Of a DNA stretch of 62,366 nucleotides, positions 56,965 to 62,366 are shown one piece after another. Location of the stretch: the IMG/VR virus record IMGVR_UViG_3300020583_000001, positions 1-62,366 of that record. One strand, given 5' to 3'. The notes beneath the pieces are model-generated. The model saw only the letters and a list, made by a program, of their open reading frames with translations, ran no database searches and was not told the origin of the DNA. Both the position numbers and the translations under genes were made by a program. Every line of letters begins with the position of its first letter. Position 1 is the first letter of the stretch. Source of the DNA: a virus.

Positions 56965-57317
56965 CCCCTACCCAATTCCAATCCTTCGTCAATCAGAACG
57001 ACCGCTCGCTGCTGGCTCTGCGCCGGGAGATCTCCCAGAGCCAGGATCTCGATGCCGCTACCCAACTGGCTCTTGAAGCCATTCTCATCAAGATGAGGGT
57101 AGCGTTTTTGGAATACGGTAAGCAAATCTTAGCCGTCTCCCTGTGGTCGAACTTGACCGAGGGAGCGGATCAAAGAACTAATTACCTGCGTAAGGTGGGC
57201 GGAGAGGTAACCATGACAGGAGACGACTTCGATCACTACTTTAATTATCAAGAGACAGCAGTCGATCTCTACTACCAGAACCAAGAATGGTTGGGGGAGG
57301 CGTTTCATGGGATGTGA
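56961..57317 (+). CDS. Helical hypothetical early protein, 118 aa
   Basis: A 118-residue helical product (DRSLLALRREISQSQDLDAATQ, ALEAILIKMRVAFLEYG) with a C-terminal EWLGEAFHGM. It overlaps the next gene by 11 bases. No family recognised. Confidence 0.6.
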   Translation: MTPTQFQSFVNQNDRSLLALRREISQSQDLDAATQLALEAILIKMRVAFLEYGKQILAVSLWSNLTEGADQRTNYLRKVGGEVTMTGDDFDHYFNYQETAVDLYYQNQEWLGEAFHGM

Positions 57318-57750
57318 TATTCATGCCCACATGGAAGTGAAGATCAACGGCCAGTGGCATCATGCCCATATGCCTCCGATACGTCGCTCTTACGATCTGT
57401 TCGCAAGGATGGCAGGCGTTCGCAATGCAAACAAGGGACCGGGATACATCGAACCCATAGCGCAACCTCGCGGCTTGCCGGAAGACGCCACGTTTATCAC
57501 CAATTTTCATTCTGACTACATGGGCAGCGATGGTCACTCTCACTCGTGGCTCAACTGCGAAGAACTATCCAGTCTGATCGAGTGGTACGATGCCAAGCGC
57601 AAAGAACGCGAACCCGGAAAGTACGTTTCTCCGTGGGAATATGAAACACTTGGCTACCTGTTTGGGAATGGCTGGGATGTGAAGAAGTATCCGTCTGACT
57701 TTCCGGCTGGAGTCGAAGACACGCGTATTGTTTTCTGGTTCGATAACTAA
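57307..57750 (+). CDS. Conserved phage/bacterial protein of the MGCDIH type, 147 aa
   Basis: The 147-residue product starts MGCDIHAHMEVKINGQW, a start I recognise as common to an uncharacterised family in phages and bacteria, with a central SYDLFARMAGVRN and a HSHSWLNCEEL segment. The clustered His/Asp/Cys at the start may bind metal. Ribosome site GGGGAGG precedes it. Function unknown. Confidence 0.75.
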   Translation: MGCDIHAHMEVKINGQWHHAHMPPIRRSYDLFARMAGVRNANKGPGYIEPIAQPRGLPEDATFITNFHSDYMGSDGHSHSWLNCEELSSLIEWYDAKRKEREPGKYVSPWEYETLGYLFGNGWDVKKYPSDFPAGVEDTRIVFWFDN

Positions 57751-58047
57751 ATGACCTCTCGCTCCCAAACCGCTGCCAAGGTTGCCTTGGACAAGGAGAA
57801 GCACCCAGAAAGATTCTGCCCAGTCAAGCGGTGCTTGTGGAGAACTGGCGGTGGGTTCTGTCCGAGGCATCAACCAACAGGTAAATGCTACGAATTGGCA
57901 CTGGCTTTTCTTGGAGATCATCCAGCCATTAATACGGATCAAATGGCTGATGAACTGGCGATGGAGATTCAGGAGTGTATTGAGTGTTTCATCGCTGGCA
58001 AGGAAAAGGCTTCTCTACTTGAATGGTGCAGAAAGGCGCAGATATGA
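57751..58047 (+). CDS. Zinc/helix protein, 98 aa
   Basis: The 98-residue product has RFCPVKRC and GGFCPRHQ (about residues 21-40) and later CIECFI, consistent with a zinc site, and a helical remainder. It follows the MGCDIH-type gene directly and is coupled to the next gene by an ATGA overlap. No family recognised. Confidence 0.6.
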   Translation: MTSRSQTAAKVALDKEKHPERFCPVKRCLWRTGGGFCPRHQPTGKCYELALAFLGDHPAINTDQMADELAMEIQECIECFIAGKEKASLLEWCRKAQI

Positions 58048-58238
58048 CAGCCGAAGAAATCAGGAGAAGAGAAAAAAGTGGGCCGTGTAATACGTCGGAA
58101 GATTGGATCGGACATGCACTGTGGGAAGTGGCTGCACAACTGGCAGAAATGAATGAGCATCTCGGTTCACAGCAAGGACGCTTTGATAAGTTTCTTGAGC
58201 GATTAAATTATGCGCTCATGGTGGATGTTTGCAAATGA
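58044..58238 (+). CDS. Small helical protein, 64 aa
   Basis: A 64-residue helical product (TAEEIRRREKSGPCNTSEDWIG, HALWEVAAQLAEMNEHL). Coupled on both sides by ATGA overlaps. No family recognised. Confidence 0.6.
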   Translation: MTAEEIRRREKSGPCNTSEDWIGHALWEVAAQLAEMNEHLGSQQGRFDKFLERLNYALMVDVCK

Positions 58239-58456
58239 TCTGCAAGATTTGCCATACCGAATGCTACCGCCAGTCGGAAACCGATCCGCAAGAATCTTGT
58301 CTCTGCGGAGAGATGGCTTGGGGATCGCTCTGGAATTGGGACAATAATCATCGTATATATGTCTACTGGATGTGGCTTAGATATCGGATATCAGAAGTGT
58401 TCTTTGCAGTCGGGAACTGGCTCATTAAAGACAACAGGTGGACTATCAAGCCATGA
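58235..58456 (+). CDS. Small zinc-type protein, 73 aa
   Basis: A 73-residue product with CKICHTEC (residues 3-10) and CLCG (about 22-25), an obvious zinc site, then a Trp/aromatic segment (NWDNNHRIYVYWMWLRY). Coupled by ATGA overlaps to its neighbours. No family recognised. Confidence 0.6.
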   Translation: MICKICHTECYRQSETDPQESCLCGEMAWGSLWNWDNNHRIYVYWMWLRYRISEVFFAVGNWLIKDNRWTIKP

Positions 58457-58941
58457 CCGTCACCTTCGTAATCCCGCAGCAACCTCGGGGAAAGTCGAGG
58501 CACGCAACTGTCGTCACCTTACGCTGTGGAAAGTGTCAGCGGCAAACGGTCGGCCAGCGCTCGGAATGCCCAAACTGTGGGAACAAGGATCTCTACTTCA
58601 TGTACTCGCATGAGTATACCGACAAGGACCAGCGGGAGTACGAAAGATTCGCCGCTATGTGTGCTCAGCAAGGAATGACCAATTGCACCTGCGGCAAGTT
58701 TGTGGGAGCGGTCAGCGTCCATTGCGACTTCTGGTTCGGGATTCCCAAGTCAAGGCTGAAGAAGCTGAAAGACGGCGACTGGCATCTGCAAAGACCGGAC
58801 GTGGACAACTGCAAAAAGTCAGTGCTGGATGCTTGTAATTTATTAGTGTGGGCCGACGACTGCACCATTGCCCAGATATCGGCTACTAAGAGATGGACTA
58901 CGGGAACGCCCCGTACCGAGGTAAGAGTGGAGAGCTTATGA
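58453..58941 (+). CDS. rusA: RusA-type Holliday junction resolvase with zinc ribbon, 162 aa
   Basis: The C-terminal third matches RusA resolvases: RPDVDNCKKSVLDA (about residues 114-127, the metal-binding Asp residues) and WADDC (about 134-138) with a following Lys. RusA cuts four-way DNA junctions made during recombination and replication. The N-terminal and middle part contains CGKC and CPNCG (about residues 25-42) and a CTCGK pair, a zinc-ribbon-like insert not usual in RusA. It sits with HNH, RecB-like and RecT-like genes, and is coupled by ATGA overlaps. Confidence 0.85.
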   Translation: MTVTFVIPQQPRGKSRHATVVTLRCGKCQRQTVGQRSECPNCGNKDLYFMYSHEYTDKDQREYERFAAMCAQQGMTNCTCGKFVGAVSVHCDFWFGIPKSRLKKLKDGDWHLQRPDVDNCKKSVLDACNLLVWADDCTIAQISATKRWTTGTPRTEVRVESL

Positions 58942-59450
58942 AGCCATCACGTAGCTTAGAATTACTTCGTTTATTAGTCTCCAACTCGAATCTTCGTACA
59001 GGTGTTGAAAAAAGATTCTGGACCCACGTTGAAAAGACCTCTACTTGTTGGAATTGGACTGGCACATTGAATCAGAAAGGTGGATACGCCATGTACCCAA
59101 TTCTAAGACACAACATCGTGGCCAGTAGAGTAGCTTGGGTATTAGACTCTGGTTGCGTCCCAAGCCACGATATTTGTCATACCTGCGATAATCCACGTTG
59201 CGTCAACCCTGAACATCTTTTTGATGGAACCGAACAAGATAACGCGAATGATATGGTAAAAAAAGGTCGTCAGGCAAGGTGGGAAGGGGCCGGAAATTCT
59301 GTTCTAACAATCGAACAAGTACGGCAAATCAGGGCCGAGTACCAAAAAGGTAAACCTGGATTTAGCACGGTTGCGCTTGGGAAAAAGTACGGAATAGCGC
59401 CTACCAATATCTGGCAAATTGTCGCTGGCAAGGCTTGGAGGGGAATTTGA
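58938..59450 (+). CDS. HNH homing-type endonuclease, 170 aa
   Basis: The 170-residue product has an HNH_3-type core: CWNWTG at about residues 37-42, then ICHTCDNPRCVNPEHLF at about residues 79-95, and NANDM. The C-terminus (TIEQVRQIRAEYQKGK, KYGIAPTNIWQIVAGK) is a helix-turn-helix-like DNA-binding tail seen in many homing endonucleases. It lies between rusA and the RecB-like gene, coupled by ATGA and TTGA overlaps, a typical invasion site within an operon. Confidence 0.85.
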   Translation: MKPSRSLELLRLLVSNSNLRTGVEKRFWTHVEKTSTCWNWTGTLNQKGGYAMYPILRHNIVASRVAWVLDSGCVPSHDICHTCDNPRCVNPEHLFDGTEQDNANDMVKKGRQARWEGAGNSVLTIEQVRQIRAEYQKGKPGFSTVALGKKYGIAPTNIWQIVAGKAWRGI

Positions 59451-60304
59451 TCTACCTAGACTCGACAGCGTTAAAGGCTTGGTCCGACTGTAGAGAATTT
59501 TATCGCCAGAATCAACTGGTGAATATCGTCAGTATTGCCCCAAACATTCACTACGAACTGGGCAAGGCCGTGCATCTGGCGATAGAAAGATTTTGGGCCG
59601 GAGATTCGTTCGAGAAAGCACTGGCGGCTGCCGGTGATATTACCAATCTGTATCCCGTGAAACTGTTGAGTTCATCGGATGCCGATACCTGGAAGCGTCT
59701 GGTGGACACGTTGCCAGACATAGTAGCCAAGTATTTTGATTCAGTTGAATATGAGCCCGCTAAGCTCATCAAGTGCGAGTCGGAATGGTCATTGACGTAT
59801 AACGACGAAGTTACTTTGTGTGGTCGTTTGGATCGCTTAATGGTTGGCCCTCGCCTCGTCGATGTTAAAACGGCCAGCGAGATAAACCGAGGAGGCGTAC
59901 CTTGGAAACAGGCGTACCGGGAAGAAAAACTCCTCGATCTCCAATTTCAGCTATACGATTACTGGCTGTGCAAGTCCGGCACTCCACCCATCGAATGCTA
60001 CCTGGAAGTGATTTTGAAGCCATATAAAACGAAGTCTGCCAGATATGAGCGCATTGATCTTCCTGAGGTTATCTCCGATTCATACCGTAAGCGCTTCGAG
60101 CAGCAACTCGCATGGAAGGTTTCCGAGATCACGCATTACATCAAAAATTATTCAGATCAGAAACCGTGGCCACTAGCTGGTGGATTAGCTTGCCAGAATC
60201 GCTACGGAGAGTGTCCCTACGCTGTCGGCTGCCGTTGGGGTTGGACGCCAAAGGTGCTGGAGAAGTTTACTACCCGAACTGAGCATCTTGAGCTAAGAAA
60301 ATGA
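59447..60304 (+). CDS. RecB/Cas4-like PD-(D/E)XK nuclease, 285 aa
   Basis: The TTG at 59447 has GGAGGGGAA before it and overlaps the HNH stop (TTGA). The 285-residue protein has the RecB/Cas4 motif series: LDSTALKAWSDC (first Cys and helix), HYELGKAVHLAIERF (helix motif with His), LCGRLDRLMVG then RLVDVKTASE (D and D-x-K catalytic), LQFQLYDYW, and a C-terminal ACQNRYGECPYAVGC cluster that could complete a four-Cys iron-sulphur site. It probably acts as a DNA end-processing exonuclease with the RecT-like annealing protein downstream. Confidence 0.85.
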   Translation: MIYLDSTALKAWSDCREFYRQNQLVNIVSIAPNIHYELGKAVHLAIERFWAGDSFEKALAAAGDITNLYPVKLLSSSDADTWKRLVDTLPDIVAKYFDSVEYEPAKLIKCESEWSLTYNDEVTLCGRLDRLMVGPRLVDVKTASEINRGGVPWKQAYREEKLLDLQFQLYDYWLCKSGTPPIECYLEVILKPYKTKSARYERIDLPEVISDSYRKRFEQQLAWKVSEITHYIKNYSDQKPWPLAGGLACQNRYGECPYAVGCRWGWTPKVLEKFTTRTEHLELRK

Positions 60305-60534
60305 CTCCTTGGCCCACAAAGCGCCACGTGTTGCTCAAGCTGGTTTTAGAGCTGGAGAAGCAGGTGAAGGAAATCAAGCGAGAGATTCGAGGGCATAAGC
60401 GGGGAGACGGGATGTGTACGGGATGTGGTATCAACCCGGCGGTGGCAAGCGATACCTCGAATTACTGCGCGGGTTGCCGGAAGCTGGCCAAAGATCGGGC
60501 GGAGGCGGCATGGATCAAAAGGAAAATACGCTGA
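60301..60534 (+). CDS. Small zinc-type protein, 77 aa
   Basis: The 77-residue product begins with a basic helix (LKLVLELEKQVKEIKREIRGH) followed by MCTGCG and YCAGC (about residues 38-60), a zinc ribbon of the four-Cys type. Coupled to the previous gene by an ATGA overlap and overlapping the next by 25 bases. It could bind DNA and help the nuclease. No family recognised. Confidence 0.6.
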   Translation: MTPWPTKRHVLLKLVLELEKQVKEIKREIRGHKRGDGMCTGCGINPAVASDTSNYCAGCRKLAKDRAEAAWIKRKIR

Positions 60535-60770
60535 CGTGTGCTCTGACTGTGGTCAGGTCTAGAGGCGAGAAGAGACTGGATGGTTCGATCATCAGTTGGC
60601 ACGAGCGCTGCGGCAGGCCAGCCAATCGGATAACCCTCAAGGGTGATCTAACGGAAGCGGAAGCGGTTCTGTGCTACCAGCATCAGGTAGCGGCGGAGGC
60701 GGAAACCAGGCGTCATCAGAAAGGGAAAAAGGCCAAGCCGGTCGATCCACGGCAGACTTCTTTTATTTGA
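60510..60770 (+). CDS. Small hypothetical protein, 86 aa
   Basis: The ATG at 60510 lies close after GGAGG, giving an 86-residue product with Cys/His features (ISWHERCGRPAN, LCYQHQ, RRHQKG) that could bind zinc. It ends at 60770 in DPRQTSFI. A longer frame is possible but lacks support. No family recognised. Confidence 0.6.
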   Translation: MDQKENTLTCALTVVRSRGEKRLDGSIISWHERCGRPANRITLKGDLTEAEAVLCYQHQVAAEAETRRHQKGKKAKPVDPRQTSFI

Positions 60771-61088
60771 GCTATGCGGTAGCGGCATTGCGGATCTTCT
60801 CCAAGTGGTCCGAGAAACTACATGGTTGTAAGTCACCCAATGTGCTGCTACTGGATAACTCAACTGAGTTATGCGGTAGCAAGAGAAGGAAGTTATGGAT
60901 ACCAGACAGCCACTAGCGTTCCCGATAAAACACGTTAAGCGATCCACTAGTGGTTCCACTCACTCGGGAAAAGGAGAAACCGGACATAAGTTGCTGGCCG
61001 GGATGGGGTATGGAGCGCCTCATTACAATCGGACTACAGCCCGACATGAAAGCAAGAGTGAGCCTTCTCCTGCTACTGGATAACTCAA
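60769..61088. repeat. Duplicated hairpin repeats upstream of recT-like gene
   Basis: GAGCTATGCGGTAGC (60769-60783) and GAGTTATGCGGTAGC (60866-60880) are near-identical direct copies, and CTGCTACTGGATAACTCAA (60845-60863) is repeated exactly at 61070-61088. The first kind is almost the reverse complement of the second (7 + 5 matched bases), so each can pair in more than one way, e.g. 60848-60880 as a tight hairpin. This may be a regulatory or recombination region. Confidence 0.65.
60895..61083 (+). CDS. Doubtful small gene, 62 aa
   Basis: ATG at 60895 with AAGGAAG upstream opens a 62-residue frame (MDTRQPLAFPIKHVKRSTSG, then low-complexity). The composition looks untypical, it lies within the duplicated-repeat region and it could be a by-product. 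Low confidence. Confidence 0.3.
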   Translation: MDTRQPLAFPIKHVKRSTSGSTHSGKGETGHKLLAGMGYGAPHYNRTTARHESKSEPSPATG

Positions 61089-61104
61089 TTTAATGAAAGT
61101 GTGA

Positions 61105-61917
61105 ATGAAAATGACAGATAAGAATCCCTTCAAAAGTAAGATAGGCGGTTCTGGCTCCCTCAGCGCTGACTCTGGACGAGGCAGCAATTTGGTAGCCACT
61201 CCCGAGGCAACGACGACGGAACAGGCACAACAAGATGTCCCACTCAAGGCTAGCGAGAAGGTTGCCATCATGCGCTCCTCGCAGGCCGACCAGAAGAAGA
61301 AAGAACAACTCGAACGGCTCTCCTCGATCTCGTCTCTCGACTGGAAAAGCATCCCTCCTCCGATGCTCGCCCAGTTACTGGTCAATATGCCATTCAAGGG
61401 GCAATCGGGAGAGCCGGACTTTTATCTCGAACCCTGGCAGGCAATGGTGTTTGCCATCCGCTGCTATGAGCTTGAACTCAGCCCATTCTCGAACGAGGTC
61501 TGGTTCAACCCCAAGAATAACAAAACCAACGTTTCGTTCGAGGGGAAGCTAAAACTTGCACGCAAGAATGGGCTTAATTTATCCCCTCCGATCTGCGAAA
61601 GAATTCCTGCCGATACCACGAAACCATTGGTAGCCTACAAAGCTACCATTACTACTCCCAGTGGAAAATGCGAGTACACTGCCACCCTGAAAGAGTGGAA
61701 GGTGGGAACCTCTCCGGTATGGAGGGATAAGCCAGAGCACATGCTTCAATTGCGGGCGTCGGAAAAGTGCCTCAGCTTCGCCACTGGGATCGGGACTTCA
61801 GAATTGATGGGAGAAGGCGATTTACAGGTCGGGAAAGAAGCCGAAAAGTTCATGGCAAGTGGTGCTCCGGTAATCGAGTCCACCGAGTTCAAGCCAGCCC
61901 CGATGGAGGAGAAATGA
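61105..61917 (+). CDS. RecT/Bet-type single-strand annealing protein, 270 aa
   Basis: The 270-residue protein fits the RecT/Bet type: a disordered N-terminus (about 1-60), then LAQLLVNMPFKG, LEPWQAMVFAIRCYELELSPF (the core helix region typical of the family), NEVWFNPKNNKTNVSFEGKLK and later KPEHMLQLRASEKCLSFA. These proteins anneal complementary DNA in strand-annealing recombination with an exonuclease such as the upstream RecB-like nuclease. It is coupled to the MazG-like gene by an ATGA overlap. The ribosome site before the ATG at 61105 is weak. Confidence 0.85.
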   Translation: MKMTDKNPFKSKIGGSGSLSADSGRGSNLVATPEATTTEQAQQDVPLKASEKVAIMRSSQADQKKKEQLERLSSISSLDWKSIPPPMLAQLLVNMPFKGQSGEPDFYLEPWQAMVFAIRCYELELSPFSNEVWFNPKNNKTNVSFEGKLKLARKNGLNLSPPICERIPADTTKPLVAYKATITTPSGKCEYTATLKEWKVGTSPVWRDKPEHMLQLRASEKCLSFATGIGTSELMGEGDLQVGKEAEKFMASGAPVIESTEFKPAPMEEK

Positions 61918-62210
61918 TCCCAAACGTGGAAATAGACAATCTGACCGATGAAGTTGGATCGGAGGTTAAGAGAGCAATGGGATTATTTCCTCCCATTCAC
62001 AATATGCACGAAGGTCTAGGCGTTATCGAAGAGGAGTGGGAAGAGTTCAGGAAAGAAGTATTCCTCTTTAACCTCGCCAAGGGAAGAGACACTAGGCTTG
62101 CGGCTAGAAAAGAGCTTGTTCAACTGGCAGCCATGTGTATTCGGACGATTGTAGATTGCGAAATAAATTACATAAAGGAGAATGAAAATGTCGTTCCTAC
62201 AGCAAGTTGA
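61914..62210 (+). CDS. MazG-like nucleotide pyrophosphohydrolase-type protein, 98 aa
   Basis: The 98-residue helical product has E-E-E-W-E-E-F (about residues 40-46) and then KELVQLAAMCIR (about 67-78), matching the E-x-x-E and later E-x-x-x-x-A-A pattern of phage MazG-like proteins, which hydrolyse nucleoside triphosphates or ppGpp. It starts at ATG 61914, overlapping the recT-like stop, and overlaps the next gene by 23 bases. The last conserved Asp is not clear, so activity is uncertain. It may alter the host nucleotide pool. Confidence 0.6.
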   Translation: MIPNVEIDNLTDEVGSEVKRAMGLFPPIHNMHEGLGVIEEEWEEFRKEVFLFNLAKGRDTRLAARKELVQLAAMCIRTIVDCEINYIKENENVVPTAS

Positions 62211-62366
62211 GACTAATACCCGTGAGCGGATCGCCCTCTCGCCGGGTTCCTATGGGACGGGTAAAGAACCCGGCCTAAAGATTGTTTCCTACTCCGAAAA
62301 GGGCTCTAAACTCGATAAGTCGGGAGCCATGCGCCACTCGTTTATGGTGGCAGCTACAAGGCCCAG
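62188..62366 (+). CDS. Possible ssDNA-binding/recombination accessory protein (N-terminal part; continues at base 3)
   Basis: The ATG at 62188, after AAAGGAG, begins the 235-residue gene whose C-terminal part is at 3-656. The frame is open through the junction: base 62242 corresponds to base 3, with reading continuous. The N-terminus reads MSFLQQVETNTRERIALS. It overlaps the MazG-like gene by 23 bases. See the entry at 3-656 for the role. Confidence 0.8.
   Translation, partial: MSFLQQVETNTRERIALSPGSYGTGKEPGLKIVSYSEKGSKLDKSGAMRHSFMVAATRP
62240..62366. repeat. Terminal direct repeat, right copy (circular overlap)
   Basis: Identical to bases 1-127. Removing one copy gives a 62,239-bp circle. 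Confidence 0.93.

Noticed and set aside
1-62366. Integrase, tRNA genes, CRISPR arrays, DNA or RNA polymerase
   Set aside because: I looked for these while reading and saw no supporting motif or structure; a tRNA scan and profile search would be needed to rule them out fully.

Overview
The window is the near-complete genome of a tailed double-stranded DNA phage of about 62.2 kb, assembled as a circle. Its last 127 bases (62240-62366) repeat its first 127, so the unique circle is 62,239 bp and one gene (62188 through the junction to 656) is cut by the window ends. Phage identity rests on a large terminase, portal, scaffold-like protein, coat protein, adaptor/nozzle-like proteins, internal-virion-like proteins, endolysin and holin. 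No tape-measure or sheath gene is visible, and the order portal, scaffold, coat, adaptor, nozzle, three internal-type proteins suggests a short-tailed (podovirus) virion. I see no integrase, DNA polymerase, RNA polymerase, tRNA or CRISPR array. The host is unknown. Several large proteins carry Gram-negative-type signal peptides with a Gln after the cleavage site, a style common in Acidobacteriota among others, which is only a weak hint.

The genome has two arms that diverge from a control region at about 47.9-48.5 kb. Leftward (minus strand, 47.9 down to 1.4 kb) lies the late arm, headed by a consensus sigma70-type promoter (TTGACA, 17 bp, TATAGT). Its first gene is an Acb2-like cyclic-nucleotide sponge. 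Then come small genes, the terminase subunits, portal, scaffold, a LAGLIDADG endonuclease, the coat protein and decoration-like proteins, an adaptor, a fibre with three 66-residue repeats, a dense set of small membrane, lysis and lipoprotein genes that includes a possible Tad2-like protein, the nozzle-like 1499-residue protein, a glycoside-hydrolase spike, a glycosyltransferase, three very large exported spike-like proteins, three internal-virion-like proteins and a degenerate RecB-like protein. Four leftward hairpin terminators punctuate this arm.

Rightward (plus strand, 48.5 kb to the end and on through 1331) lies the early arm: a ribbon-helix-helix regulator, many very small proteins joined by 4-base stop/start overlaps (an unusual number with CxxC zinc-type motifs), LuxR-type and XRE-type DNA-binding proteins, a RusA resolvase, HNH endonuclease, RecB/Cas4-like nuclease, RecT-like annealing protein, MazG-like protein, a possible single-strand-binding protein and a Dam-type adenine methylase. 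A two-gene minus-strand island (54.6-56.1 kb: HNH protein and RepA-like ATPase) interrupts it, and next to it is an array of nine CGGACAT-type repeats that is a candidate replication origin.

Reading the genes together: the early arm shuts down or sponges host signalling, recombines and replicates DNA with RecT, nuclease and RusA while leaning on host polymerases, and methylates phage DNA. The late arm packages DNA, builds a podovirus-like particle decorated with carbohydrate-active spikes, and lyses the cell. Functions named here come from reading motifs by eye; no database search was run.
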